From NCBI GenBank assembly GCA_021373015.1, contig JAJFTJ010000006.1:1-64000 (forward strand): DNA of 64,000 nucleotides. The letters run 5' to 3'. The position numbers and the translations under genes were made by a program. The notes under the pieces were generated by a model. That model was not told the origin of the DNA. It searched no databases and saw nothing but the letters and a program-made list of their open reading frames with translations. Shown piece by piece: positions 17,604 to 26,499 of the stretch. Within the stretch, counting starts at the first letter, position 1, and the number at the start of each line of letters is the position of its first letter. The stretch is from Nitrospiraceae bacterium. Lineage in GTDB: Bacteria; Nitrospirota; Thermodesulfovibrionia; Thermodesulfovibrionales; UBA1546.

Positions 17604-18547
17604 TGACACTTTCTATTGTAGTGCCGATTTATAACGAAGAAGAAAATGTAATTATTCTTCATCAAAAAATCAAAGATGTTCTGGATAAACTGGGTCTTGA
17701 ATATGAAATTATTTTCATTGATGACGGGAGCACAGACAAGACACTCAGCTTGCTTGAAAATATACAATCAAAAGATAAGAATGTCGTAATTTTGAGCCTC
17801 AGAAGGAATTTCGGCCAGACAGCTGCTTTTGCAGCAGGTTTTGATTTTGCAAAGGGAGATGTAATTATCACAATGGACGGAGATCTCCAGAATGATCCTG
17901 CAGACATACCTAAGTTTTTGGAACTTATGAAAGACAATGACCTTGTAAGCGGCTGGAGGAAAAAAAGAAAAGACAAATTTTTTACAAGAAGACTTCCCTC
18001 TATGATCGCTAATTTTATAATCAGCAAGGTTACAGGCGTTAATCTCCATGATTACGGCTGCTCTTTAAAGGCGTACAGAAGAGATGTAATAAAAAACTTA
18101 AAACTTTATGGTGAGATGCACAGGTTCATTCCTGCTGTTGCAAGCTGGTATGGCGTCAGAATCGCAGAGGTCGAGACAACTCATCATCCGAGATTAAGAG
18201 GAAAATCAAAATACGGCCTATCCAGAACGATTAAGGTTATTTTAGATCTTATAAATGTAAAGTTTCTTCAGAGTTTTTCTACAAAGCCTTTGCAGTTTTT
18301 CGGTCCAATCGGCTTATTCAGCAGCATTCTTGGATTTCTTATCTCGCTTTATTTGAGTATAGACAAGATATTTTTTGGCACACCAATAGGCGGCAGACCA
18401 ATGCTTTTGCTTGGGGTGCTGTTGATAATAGTAGGAATTCAACTTGTAGGTATGGGGCTCCTCGGCGAGATGCTGGTAAGGGTGTACCATGAAAGCCAGA
18501 GAAAACCAATCTACATAATAAAGAGAGTCCTTGGCCCCGGGAATTAA
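17603..18547 (+). CDS. GT2 polyprenyl-phosphate glycosyltransferase (ArnC/DPM1-like)
   Basis: 314 residues: a GT-A domain with VPIYNEEENV at the start, DDGSTDKT near residue 41, MDGDLQNDP near residue 92 (metal-binding D-x-D type) and the RRNFGQTAAFAAGFD block, then two C-terminal membrane helices (about 235-260 and 268-295). It should load a sugar onto undecaprenyl or polyprenyl phosphate at the inner face, making the donor for the GT39 half of the preceding gene. It is tightly packed between its partners (1-base and 17-base overlaps). Confidence 0.92.
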   Translation: MTLSIVVPIYNEEENVIILHQKIKDVLDKLGLEYEIIFIDDGSTDKTLSLLENIQSKDKNVVILSLRRNFGQTAAFAAGFDFAKGDVIITMDGDLQNDPADIPKFLELMKDNDLVSGWRKKRKDKFFTRRLPSMIANFIISKVTGVNLHDYGCSLKAYRRDVIKNLKLYGEMHRFIPAVASWYGVRIAEVETTHHPRLRGKSKYGLSRTIKVILDLINVKFLQSFSTKPLQFFGPIGLFSSILGFLISLYLSIDKIFFGTPIGGRPMLLLGVLLIIVGIQLVGMGLLGEMLVRVYHESQRKPIYIIKRVLGPGN

Positions 18548-19430
18548 GAAAATACTTTTGCTGATAATAAAGCTGGCAGTAAGTTCCGGTCTGCTTTATT
18601 ATGTTTTGTCAAATGCAGGAACAGACAAAGTATTTTCTATCATGAAAACAATAAATCCATCTGCCTTCTTACTGACAATTCTTTTATATGTCTTTTCCAT
18701 TTATATATCAACAATAAGATGGAGGATGCTTCTCCCAGAAGAATTCAGGACAAAAAAACTTTTTTCCTATTATCTGATAGGTTCTTTTTTCAATACATTT
18801 CTCCCCGGCCTTATAGGAGGAGATGCTGTAAAGACCTATTATTTATACAAGGATATCAACTGCGGAAGCACAAGTCTGGCCTCTGTCTTTATGGACAGAT
18901 ATGTGGGATTTGCAGCAATTATGTTGATCGCAATTTTTTCCTATATTGCAGGCTACAGCTACATTAAAGGCACTCTTATAGAATGGCTTCTGCCTGTAAT
19001 CATCATCTCATTTATTATTGTCAGCCTGATGATATTCGGGCTGCGTTTCGGCAAAAAAATAAAAATTATTTCAGATTTTTACAATTATTTCGACGAATAC
19101 AAAAACAGCAGAAGCCTTATATTAAAAACACTTTTACTCTCCTTGTTAATTCAGATAATAAGCACCTTTTCCCTGTATGTAATTTCACTCGGATTAGGAC
19201 AGGAAATTCCCCTTATATACTTTTTTATTTTCTTTCCGATAATAATCACTATCTCAACTCTGCCTGTCTCGATCTCAGGACTTGGAATAAGAGAATGGTC
19301 TTTTGTACTTTTATTCGGGCTTATTGGTATAGGAGCAGAGACAGCTACAGCAATGTCTTTCGCATGGTTTTTAGCCCTGGCATGCGGCGGACTTGCAGGA
19401 CTAATTGAATATCTAAGGTTAAAGAAATGA
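18531..19430 (+). CDS. Flippase-like integral membrane protein (LPG synthase TM / UPF0104 family)
   Basis: 299 residues with about eight membrane helices and the family motifs RWRMLLP near residue 63, GSFFNTFLPGLIGGDAVKTY (near 85-104), MDRYVGF and ISGLGIREW. The start is TTG 18531 inside the GT2 gene. Families with this fold (MprF membrane part, AglD-type) are proposed lipid flippases; beside a polyprenyl-sugar synthase and a GT39 transferase it may flip the lipid-linked sugar. It overlaps the MOSC gene by four bases (ATGA). Confidence 0.82.
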   Translation: MAPGIKKILLLIIKLAVSSGLLYYVLSNAGTDKVFSIMKTINPSAFLLTILLYVFSIYISTIRWRMLLPEEFRTKKLFSYYLIGSFFNTFLPGLIGGDAVKTYYLYKDINCGSTSLASVFMDRYVGFAAIMLIAIFSYIAGYSYIKGTLIEWLLPVIIISFIIVSLMIFGLRFGKKIKIISDFYNYFDEYKNSRSLILKTLLLSLLIQIISTFSLYVISLGLGQEIPLIYFFIFFPIIITISTLPVSISGLGIREWSFVLLFGLIGIGAETATAMSFAWFLALACGGLAGLIEYLRLKK

Positions 19431-19861
19431 AAGGGAAAATAATTGCAATCAACATAAGCGCTAAGAAAAGTGTCCGCAAAAAACCGATTCAAGAGGCTGT
19501 AATCCGGACAAACTATGGGATAGAAGGCGATGCACATGCATCAGGTGAATGGCACAGGCAGATAAGCCTGCTTGCAATCGAGAGCATCAAAAAAATGCAG
19601 GCTCTTGGACTGAAAGTAAATCCCGGAGACTTTGCCGAGAATCTGACAACCGAAGGGATTGTTCTCCCAGAACTGCCGATTGGGACAAAGATGAGAATAG
19701 GCAATGTTGAGCTGGAAGTCAGTCAGATAGGCAAAGAATGCCACACGAGGTGCAGCATATATTATCAGGCAGGCGACTGTGTAATGCCCAAGGAAGGCAT
19801 CTTCGTCAAGGTTTTAAAAGGCGGCAGGATAAAAACAGGCGATGAGGTCATTGTAGGATGA
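19427..19861 (+). CDS. MOSC-domain protein
   Basis: 144 residues of a minimal MOSC domain: GIEGDAHA near residue 30, WHRQISLLAIESI, PGDFAENLTTEGI, and the key conserved Cys in GKECHTRCSIY near residues 100-106. MOSC domains bind molybdenum cofactor and act in sulfur carrier or detoxification reactions. ATGA overlaps with genes on both sides link it in one transcript to MogA and, oddly, to the glycosyltransferase set upstream. Confidence 0.88.
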   Translation: MKGKIIAINISAKKSVRKKPIQEAVIRTNYGIEGDAHASGEWHRQISLLAIESIKKMQALGLKVNPGDFAENLTTEGIVLPELPIGTKMRIGNVELEVSQIGKECHTRCSIYYQAGDCVMPKEGIFVKVLKGGRIKTGDEVIVG

Positions 19862-20343
19862 TAAGCGTTGCCATACTCACACTGAGTGATAAAGGTTCAA
19901 GGGGTGAGAGAGAGGATTTAAGCGGTCCTGCGATTAAGGAAACACTCAAATCAATTCAGGCGGAGATCAAATATTATGATATTATCCCTGATGAAAAAAA
20001 TCTGATTAAAAACAAATTGCTCGAATATTCCGACAAAGTCGACCTTATAATAACAACAGGCGGGACAGGACTTTCACCTAGAGATGTTACTCCGGATGCA
20101 ACGCTTGAGGTCATTGAAAAAGAGATACCCGGCATCCCGGAAATAATGAGAATAGAAGGCCTTAAAAAAACAAGGAGATCAATGCTTTCAAGAGCAGTTG
20201 CCGGTGTAAAGGGAAAGACATTAATAATAAACCTGCCGGGAAGTCCCAAGGCAGTAAAAGAGAATCTCGCCGCGGTATTGGATGTAATTCAGCACGCAGT
20301 AGAAAAGATCAAAGGCGATACTTCTGAATGCGGCGGGATATAA
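19858..20343 (+). CDS. MogA/MoaB-family molybdopterin adenylyltransferase
   Basis: 161 residues of the MoCF-binding fold: LSDKGSRGEREDLSGP at the start, TTGGTGLSPRDVTPDAT near residues 61-77 and LPGSPKAV near residue 129. The enzyme adenylylates molybdopterin before MoeA inserts molybdate; moeA is at 2607. Members of this family cannot be split into MogA and MoaB by eye. It overlaps the MOSC gene by four bases. Confidence 0.9.
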   Translation: MISVAILTLSDKGSRGEREDLSGPAIKETLKSIQAEIKYYDIIPDEKNLIKNKLLEYSDKVDLIITTGGTGLSPRDVTPDATLEVIEKEIPGIPEIMRIEGLKKTRRSMLSRAVAGVKGKTLIINLPGSPKAVKENLAAVLDVIQHAVEKIKGDTSECGGI

Positions 20344-20371
20344 AATAAATCTTTAAAAAGAAAGGTTGACT

Positions 20372-21097
20372 ATGAAAGATGTCTCAGTATCCTTTGCATT
20401 TATAGCAGGTCTTTTGTCATTCCTGTCTCCATGCGTTCTTCCTCTGCTTCCATCATACATCTCTTTTATAACCGGCATTTCTTTTGAGGAATTAACTGCT
20501 GATGCAGACAAAAAAAGAATCAGAACACTCACTATTAAACATTCATTATTATTCATAGCAGGATTTTCTCTAATATTCATCCTGCTGGGCGCTTCATCTT
20601 CTTATCTAGGGAGAGTTTTATTTGAATATAAAGACTGGATCAGGATTGTAGGCGGGGTTGTAATCATCATCTTCGGACTCTCAATATCAGGGATTCTCAA
20701 TATAAGTCTGCTAATGAGAGAGAAAAAAATACATCTGAGCAGCAAACCTGCTGGATATTTAGGAACGGTTATTGTAGGAATGACATTTGCAACAGGATGG
20801 ACCCCATGCATAGGTCCGATACTTGGAACAATCCTTATTTATGCCGGATCAAAAGCCTCGATGCTTGAGGGGATAAAATTGCTGGCTATATATTCCGCAG
20901 GCCTTGCGCTCCCCTTTCTGGCCGCATCGCTTGCCATCAACAGTTTTCTGAATTACTCAAAAAAACTCCAACGCTATCTGCGTTTCGTGATGACAGCAGG
21001 CGGAGTTATACTTATTCTTTTCGGCATATTGCTCGTTACAGATCAGCTTAGAATAATAGCGGCGCTCGTGCCAAGTTTAGAGATAAGTTCATTTTAG
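20372..21097 (+). CDS. ccdA: CcdA/DsbD-type transmembrane thiol-redox transporter
   Basis: 241 residues, six membrane helices, with the two redox cysteines in SPCVLPLLPSY (helix 1) and WTPCIGPILG (helix 4). It carries reducing equivalents from cytoplasmic thioredoxin across the inner membrane, for cytochrome c maturation or periplasmic disulfide reduction. ATG 20372 is chosen because AAAGG lies six bases upstream; a TTG two codons earlier is open. No ResA/CcmG partner is adjacent. Confidence 0.9.
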   Translation: MKDVSVSFAFIAGLLSFLSPCVLPLLPSYISFITGISFEELTADADKKRIRTLTIKHSLLFIAGFSLIFILLGASSSYLGRVLFEYKDWIRIVGGVVIIIFGLSISGILNISLLMREKKIHLSSKPAGYLGTVIVGMTFATGWTPCIGPILGTILIYAGSKASMLEGIKLLAIYSAGLALPFLAASLAINSFLNYSKKLQRYLRFVMTAGGVILILFGILLVTDQLRIIAALVPSLEISSF

Positions 21098-21131
21098 ATT
21101 TTTATCAAAATTTTTAGCTGAAAGAGGCCGA

Positions 21132-21956
21132 ATGCAATTTTCTGAATCAGACAGTGATGAACAAAACAGAAAAATAAAAGAAGAAATAAGTCATAGGGTA
21201 AAAATCCTTAATCGTATTTACATCTTTATAGTTTTTGCTATCCTTCTCCTGATTGCAAGATTTTTATATTCACCTTCAGGTCATACTGAAACTCTTTTTG
21301 CTATAACTGTCATGTGCATTGCTGCATTGTTGATTGTAGCAGCGCTATACCAAACCAGAGATATTACGAAAAATGCCTTGGATAAAATAGACGACCATAA
21401 AATCCAGCTGAGAAATCTATTAAAACCGGCACAGGACATCAGAGACATTGATCATGGTGAAGTACTCCTTGAAAGCATTGTTGAATATGCTGTTGAGACT
21501 ATAAAAGCTGACGCAGCCTCACTTCTTTTTATTGAAAAAGACAGGCTTGTATTCAGAATAGTTGTCGGAAGCAAAAGGGCTGCTTTGTTAGGGCTTGCAA
21601 TCCCTAAATCTCAGGGCATAGGAGGATGGATTGTCGAGAAAAACAGCATTGTAAGCATTAATAATGTTATGGAAGATTCAAGATTCTATCCTGATGTAGA
21701 TAAGATTACAGGTTACAAAACAAATTCCATACTATGTGCGCCTGTATTCAAAGATTCTACAACAATAGGAGTCCTGGAATTAATAAATAAAAAACACGGC
21801 TCCTTCAGCGACGAAGACAAAAAATTAATTGCGTACTATGCTGACCAGATATCCATAGCAATCGGAAAAGACTTTCTTTACAAGGAGCAGCAGCGTAATA
21901 AAAAATATATTGAAAATATTCTTGATATTATAGAAGAAGCAAATGACGAAGCTTAG
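21132..21956 (+). CDS. Membrane-anchored GAF-domain protein
   Basis: 274 residues: an amphipathic start, two membrane helices (about 25-48 and 56-75), a short helical linker and one GAF domain (about 105-255) with the segment SQGIGGWIVEKNS. No catalytic output is attached. It is a clear paralogue of the first 260 residues of the GAF-HD-GYP protein at 25087, sharing the DKITGYKTNSIL-type motif. The start has AGAGG upstream. Its last four bases overlap the stop of the convergent tsaC gene. Confidence 0.82.
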   Translation: MQFSESDSDEQNRKIKEEISHRVKILNRIYIFIVFAILLLIARFLYSPSGHTETLFAITVMCIAALLIVAALYQTRDITKNALDKIDDHKIQLRNLLKPAQDIRDIDHGEVLLESIVEYAVETIKADAASLLFIEKDRLVFRIVVGSKRAALLGLAIPKSQGIGGWIVEKNSIVSINNVMEDSRFYPDVDKITGYKTNSILCAPVFKDSTTIGVLELINKKHGSFSDEDKKLIAYYADQISIAIGKDFLYKEQQRNKKYIENILDIIEEANDEA

Positions 21957-22576
21957 ACAAAAATTTTTCCAATAGCCGATTCCTCAACTGTGCCCTTCCT
22001 GAGAATTTTAATATTCTCTTCGCTTACATCAACTATTGTTGACGGCATTCTGCCAGAAGTCTTTCCTCCATCTATAACTATATCGATTCTTTTTTTAAAA
22101 TATTCTATTACCTCATCTGCGGATCCAGCAGGTTTTGACGCTGAAAGATTAGCGCTCGTAGTCGTTATCGGAAACCCTGACAATTCAGCAAACCTCAATG
22201 CTATAGACTCTCCGGGAATCCTCACCGCGACTTTGCCTGTTTTTCCAGTTATATAGATCGAGAGCTCCTTTTTTGCCTTGAATACAAGAGTAAGAGGGCC
22301 CGGCCAGAATTTTTTAATCAGCAATTCAGCTTTGTCGTTCACATCTTCCGTAAGCAAAGAAAGCATTTTTTTACTGCCAATTATCAAAGGAAAAGGTTTA
22401 TCATCTTCTCTGCTTTTTAATTCATACAGCCTTTTTAAGGCGTTTTCATTATCGAACTTTGCGCCGAGGCCATAAAATGTTTCTGTGGGATATGCTACGA
22501 TGCCGCCTTTGTGCAAAACAGCAGCAGCTTCTTTCAAAACCTCTTCAAGATTATCTTCAGTGATCTTTATGAGCAT
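21953..22576 (-). CDS. tsaC: L-threonylcarbamoyladenylate synthase (TsaC/Sua5/YrdC)
   Basis: 207 residues with the YrdC fold: GGIVAYPTETFYGLG near residues 24-38, KSREDDKPFPLII, a WPGPLTLVFKAK segment, TGKVAVRIP, and TTTSANLSASKPAG. It makes threonylcarbamoyl-AMP from threonine, bicarbonate and ATP for the universal t6A37 tRNA modification. The short form without the Sua5 C-terminal domain. Convergent, overlapping the GAF gene by four bases. Confidence 0.93.
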   Translation of the reverse strand: MLIKITEDNLEEVLKEAAAVLHKGGIVAYPTETFYGLGAKFDNENALKRLYELKSREDDKPFPLIIGSKKMLSLLTEDVNDKAELLIKKFWPGPLTLVFKAKKELSIYITGKTGKVAVRIPGESIALRFAELSGFPITTTSANLSASKPAGSADEVIEYFKKRIDIVIDGGKTSGRMPSTIVDVSEENIKILRKGTVEESAIGKIFV

Positions 22577-22691
22577 TGGTTTTTATCTCCGTGAAAATTG
22601 TTTTATAATATCATAAATTGCGAGAGCATGAGTAGAGGGATTTCCTTCATATAACGCAGAAGCATAAGATTATTTTAGCTCTGAAGTTTTC

Positions 22692-22720
22692 TTGACAAAA
22701 CTTATCGACAGATATAGAAT
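22692..22720 (+). promoter_or_regulatory. Strong sigma-70-like promoter
   Basis: TTGACA (22692-22697), 17-base spacer, TAGAAT (22715-22720). It lies 55 bases before the small membrane protein gene at 22776, in a 199-base gap otherwise without recognisable features. Confidence 0.65.
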
Positions 22721-22775
22721 CATAAAAAAAAATAAACATGCGCCATAAAAAATGCATTAATTATCACCGGCTAAT

Positions 22776-23111
22776 ATGAATAATATCGATAAACTTCTTG
22801 TTGAGGAAAAGGCCAAATCTGATCTGCAGAGCTTAAAACAAAGAAAAATCTTACGGATAATTGCGATATTCCTGTTACCTATATTTCTTGGCATTGGTTT
22901 TTTTTCATTCCTCTCGTTATTTAAGGCATTATCCAAACAAAAATTTATTGCTATATCTGCCATAATCATAATATATTCGTTACTGGCAGGCTTGGTTGAA
23001 TATATAATAAAAACCAAAACAAAGAATCAAAATAAAATATTATCTTTTATTGTTCAGGTCGTCCTATTCGGGCTCTTGTCAGTCATAATGATAAGATTAA
23101 TTGAAAACTAA
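22776..23111 (+). CDS. Small membrane protein, function unknown
   Basis: 111 residues: a charged, helical first 30 residues rich in Lys and Glu, then three hydrophobic helices (about 27-48, 51-73 and 84-108). No recognised motif. No Shine-Dalgarno sequence is obvious. Codon use looks like its neighbours. It follows a good promoter and is the first of two small membrane proteins between tsaC and hisD. Confidence 0.6.
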   Translation: MNNIDKLLVEEKAKSDLQSLKQRKILRIIAIFLLPIFLGIGFFSFLSLFKALSKQKFIAISAIIIIYSLLAGLVEYIIKTKTKNQNKILSFIVQVVLFGLLSVIMIRLIEN

Positions 23112-23221
23112 AATGAAGGTGACATTTAACAAAAAAATTGCAACTGATAATAAACTGACGGTTAAAGCAGGCCTCTGTGCCCTGGCGGCTGATGGCTGTC
23201 GTTTTGTGAGGATAATAATCA

Positions 23222-23536
23222 ATGTTTGATAATTCAATAATTAAAAAGACACGTCAAATGTGGAAGCTGAATTTAGCCTTCATTTTAATTCTTCTAGGCA
23301 CTGTTGCACTGTTCGGCGGCATTACAATAGCAGATACAACGCTAACTGCTCTGACTGCAATATTAATAATCGGTGGCATTATCATCAGTCTACTAAGCTT
23401 AATATTTTTGATTGTTGCCTTACGCTGCCCAAATTGTAGGGCAGCTTGGTTCTGGCATGGCATCAGCGGTCATAGCCCGAGTAATTGGTTATTCTGGCTG
23501 ATGTCACGAACTGAATGCCCGAACTGCAAAAAATGA
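23222..23536 (+). CDS. Small membrane protein with C-terminal zinc-ribbon cysteines
   Basis: 104 residues, two membrane helices (about 14-36 and 39-63), then two CxxC pairs (CPNC near residue 67 and CPNC near residue 99) that would form a zinc ribbon on the membrane surface, separated by a Trp-rich segment (WFWHGISGHSPSNWLFW). I do not recognise the family. GATAAT five bases before the ATG makes a leaderless transcript possible, but AGGAT is also present, so this is undecided. Confidence 0.6.
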   Translation: MFDNSIIKKTRQMWKLNLAFILILLGTVALFGGITIADTTLTALTAILIIGGIIISLLSLIFLIVALRCPNCRAAWFWHGISGHSPSNWLFWLMSRTECPNCKK

Positions 23537-23647
23537 TTTGCAAATCAATGACAAAAATGTAACGTTCGCATAAAGGAAAACTAGAGACACTTCCCGCATT
23601 TTATTGATAAGCCGAAACATGAGAAAAACTAAATAATGAATCAGCTG

Positions 23648-24967
23648 TTATTTCTTCTTTTTTCTCACTCTTATCGTATTACCATGCGCTTCGAGCCCTT
23701 CTGCGTCAGCGATTGATTCTACTGTAGAGGCGAGTTTATCGAATCCTTTTTTTGAGAATGAGAGCAGGCTTGTGCGTTTGATGAAATCATAAACTCCAAG
23801 CGGAGATGAAAATCTTGCTGTTCTGCCTGTTGGAAGCGTGTGATTAGGCCCTGCAGAATAATCTCCAAGAGCTTCTGGTGTCCATTGTCCAATAAAAACT
23901 GCTCCTGCATTTTTTATCATTGGAATAACATATTCAGGCTTTTTGATTATAATCTCAAGATGCTCAGGTGCAATTTCATTAGAGATCGAAACAGCATCTT
24001 TTATATTTTTTGTGATAATAACAGCTCCGTACTTATCGATGGATTTGTACGCAATCGTATTTCTTTTCAATTTTAAAAGCTGAATTTCGAGCTCCTTCGT
24101 CACCCTTTGAGCAAAATTTTCAGAATCTGTAACAAGAACTGAAGACGCAAATTCATCATGCTCTGCCTGGCTCAGCAAATCTGCTGCAACAAATGACGGA
24201 ACAGCAGATTTATCCGCTATTATTAAAATCTCACTGGGACCTGCAATCATATCAATGTCCACATCGCCAAAAACAATTTTCTTTGCAGTAGCAACATAAA
24301 TATTCCCGGGACCTGCGATCTTATCGACTTTTTTTATCGTCTTTGTCCCGTAAGCCATTGCTCCGATCGCCTGCGCCCCTCCGATTTTATAAACTTCATT
24401 GACTCCGAGCATTTTTATTGCTGTCATTACATAGGGATTTATTTCACCTTTAGGTGTTGGAAAGCATATCGCAATCTCTTTGACGCCTGCTACCTGAGCT
24501 GGTATCACATTCATCAAAACGCTGGACGGATAAGACGCCTTTCCTCCGGGCACATAAACTCCGGCTCTTTCAATCGGTTGAATTATCTGGCCAAGAATGT
24601 TTGAACTAAGATTGATTTTAGATAAGAAACGTTTTTTATAAATATTATCCTGAATAATCCAGGATTCTTCTTTCTGCAGTTCGTGAAATTTTCTTATTCT
24701 TTTTGCGGAAATCTCCAGAGCCTTAACTATTTTTTTGTCAGCCTTGCGTGAAAATCTTAAAATCTCAGCTTTTGAGAATGCCAGGCTCTTTGCATTAGGG
24801 TCATCAAATTTTCTAGTATATTTAAGAACAGCGCTGTCTTCATTCTTCTTCACATCACTAAGTATTGCCCTGACTGTTTTTTCTATCAGAGGAGTAATAC
24901 CTGAAGCTCTATGTTCAAGAAGTTTAAGGAAAGTTTTAATTTCATTTGTTTGTCTCAAAATTCTCAT
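23648..24967 (-). CDS. hisD: Histidinol dehydrogenase
   Basis: 439 residues, full length. Visible family signatures include ERAGVYVPGGKASYPSSVLM, GGAQAIGAMAYGT, KIAGPGNIYVATAK and the PSEILIIAD block, with the catalytic EHDEFA(S) and APEHLEI motifs. It performs the last two oxidations of histidine synthesis (L-histidinol to L-histidine, NAD and zinc dependent). No other his genes are near; it has its own promoter and appears leaderless. A second, non-overlapping copy of the operon elsewhere cannot be excluded. Confidence 0.96.
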   Translation of the reverse strand: MRILRQTNEIKTFLKLLEHRASGITPLIEKTVRAILSDVKKNEDSAVLKYTRKFDDPNAKSLAFSKAEILRFSRKADKKIVKALEISAKRIRKFHELQKEESWIIQDNIYKKRFLSKINLSSNILGQIIQPIERAGVYVPGGKASYPSSVLMNVIPAQVAGVKEIAICFPTPKGEINPYVMTAIKMLGVNEVYKIGGAQAIGAMAYGTKTIKKVDKIAGPGNIYVATAKKIVFGDVDIDMIAGPSEILIIADKSAVPSFVAADLLSQAEHDEFASSVLVTDSENFAQRVTKELEIQLLKLKRNTIAYKSIDKYGAVIITKNIKDAVSISNEIAPEHLEIIIKKPEYVIPMIKNAGAVFIGQWTPEALGDYSAGPNHTLPTGRTARFSSPLGVYDFIKRTSLLSFSKKGFDKLASTVESIADAEGLEAHGNTIRVRKKKK

Positions 24968-25002
24968 AGAATAATTTTATATTTTAGGCGTTCATTATTC
25001 AA
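24968..25002 (-). promoter_or_regulatory. hisD promoter, leaderless geometry
   Basis: On the minus strand TTGAAT (25002-24997), exactly 17 bases, TAAAAT (24979-24974), six bases, ATG 24967. Predicted start base is the A of the ATG; no Shine-Dalgarno sequence. Confidence 0.65.
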
Positions 25003-25048
25003 GCTTTAATTGTTTTTTGAGTTTTCTTATGTTTATCTTAAAAAATTA

Positions 25049-25077
25049 TTGACATTATCAATTAATTGCTCGATAAT
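25049..25077 (+). promoter_or_regulatory. Strong promoter just upstream of the GAF-HD-GYP gene
   Basis: Consensus TTGACA (25049-25054), 17-base spacer, GATAAT (25072-25077). Predicted transcription start is about 25084, three bases before ATG 25087. This rules out the in-frame TTG at 25066, which lies inside the spacer. Confidence 0.75.
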
Positions 25078-25086
25078 TATAAAAAT

Positions 25087-26421
25087 ATGCTTGAATCTTC
25101 AGGAGAAAAAAAAGCAGTAGTTGATTCAATAAAACACTCCATAAGAGTTCTAAACGGCATAGTTTTACTTATCGTTTATACCCTGCTTTTTCTGATCGTC
25201 AGATTTTTATATCTATTGCTCGAATATATACCAATGCCTTCTATTATAACGATTCTCTCAATTGTTGCAGGGCTTGTCGTGTTAGGGCTTTACATCGCAA
25301 ATATAGCTTCCAGAAACGCAATAAGAACAATAGATGAATACAGCAATAAACTAAATATCCTTCTTACAACAACCAGAAACATGAGAGAAATCGCACACAG
25401 CGATTTGCTTCTCGAAAATATTATGGAGAGTGCCTTGAAGATAACAGGAGCTGATGCAGGCTCAATCCTGCTTCTTGAAAATGACAGGCTTGTGTTCAGA
25501 ATTGTAAAAGGAAGCCAATCCAGCAAACTTCTAGGATTTTCCATTCAAAAGTCTCAAGGCATTGCCGGATGGGTTTTGGAAAACAAGGCGATTATACGCA
25601 TTGATAATGCCAGGGATGACATGCGCTTTGATTCAGAGATAGACAAAATAACAGGATACGAAACCAGGTCAATTATGTCTGCTCCTCTCAGGCTGAGCAC
25701 AGGAGCTATAGGAGTGCTCCAGATCATCAATAAAAAGAAAGGTTTTTTCAACCTTGAAGACGAAGAATTAATGTCTTATTTTGCTGATCAGGCTGCAATT
25801 GCAATCACAAAAGCAAAATTTTCTGAAGATCAGAAAAACTACGAGATACACCTTACAAATATACTTGTTGACACTATGGACAGTCTGATAAATGATAAAC
25901 GCGGACACTCAAAGCGCGTTGCAAAATATTGTTTGCTGATGGCACGAATGATTAATATGTCTGAAGAAGAAAAGAAAAGGCTATATCTGGCATGCCTGCT
26001 GCACGACATCGGCTTTTTAAAACTTAGAATTAATGAAATAAAATCCACTGAAGATTACAAAGATCATTCTAAATATGCATATGATATACTGTACCCTATA
26101 AATTTCTATTCTGATATTGCTCCGATGGTCATGTATCATCATGAAAGATATGACGGCAAAGGTTATCCTGCAGGGCTTAAGGGAGAGGCTATCCCCATGG
26201 AATCACGTATGATAGCAATTGCTGAAGCCTTTGATTCTATGATGAACAGAAATTCATACAGATATATAGGAAAATTTTTTCATAAACAAGCAACCCTGCC
26301 TAATTATGGATTTCGCAATGCCATAGAGGAATTGAAAAAAAATGCAGGCACACAATTCGATCCTGAACTCGTGGATCTGTTTACAAGAAATATTACTGAA
26401 AGCTATGTAGAAGGAAACTAG
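25087..26421 (+). CDS. Membrane-anchored GAF and HD-GYP domain protein, probable cyclic-di-GMP phosphodiesterase
   Basis: 444 residues: two membrane helices (about 18-40 and 48-70), a GAF domain (about 100-250), then an HD-GYP domain with HSKRVAKY, LLHDIG near residue 304, HHERYDGKGYPAGLKGE and AIAEAFDSM. The HD pair and the HHExYDGxGYP loop are intact, so hydrolysis of c-di-GMP (or a related dinucleotide) is expected. The GAF part is a paralogue of the protein at 21132, which lacks the output domain. ATG 25087 is the start because a strong promoter ends ten bases upstream; there is no ribosome site. Confidence 0.9.
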   Translation: MLESSGEKKAVVDSIKHSIRVLNGIVLLIVYTLLFLIVRFLYLLLEYIPMPSIITILSIVAGLVVLGLYIANIASRNAIRTIDEYSNKLNILLTTTRNMREIAHSDLLLENIMESALKITGADAGSILLLENDRLVFRIVKGSQSSKLLGFSIQKSQGIAGWVLENKAIIRIDNARDDMRFDSEIDKITGYETRSIMSAPLRLSTGAIGVLQIINKKKGFFNLEDEELMSYFADQAAIAITKAKFSEDQKNYEIHLTNILVDTMDSLINDKRGHSKRVAKYCLLMARMINMSEEEKKRLYLACLLHDIGFLKLRINEIKSTEDYKDHSKYAYDILYPINFYSDIAPMVMYHHERYDGKGYPAGLKGEAIPMESRMIAIAEAFDSMMNRNSYRYIGKFFHKQATLPNYGFRNAIEELKKNAGTQFDPELVDLFTRNITESYVEGN

Positions 26422-26499
26422 TCTTACAGATACTTTTACAGCCTCTTTTGTTTTTTATTAATCTTGACCAATGAATAAGCTTGATTTAATTATATCTGC

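Noticed and set aside
25066-25086. TTG start for the GAF-HD-GYP protein
   Set aside because: It lies within the spacer of a near-consensus promoter and the added residues have no counterpart in the paralogue at 21132.
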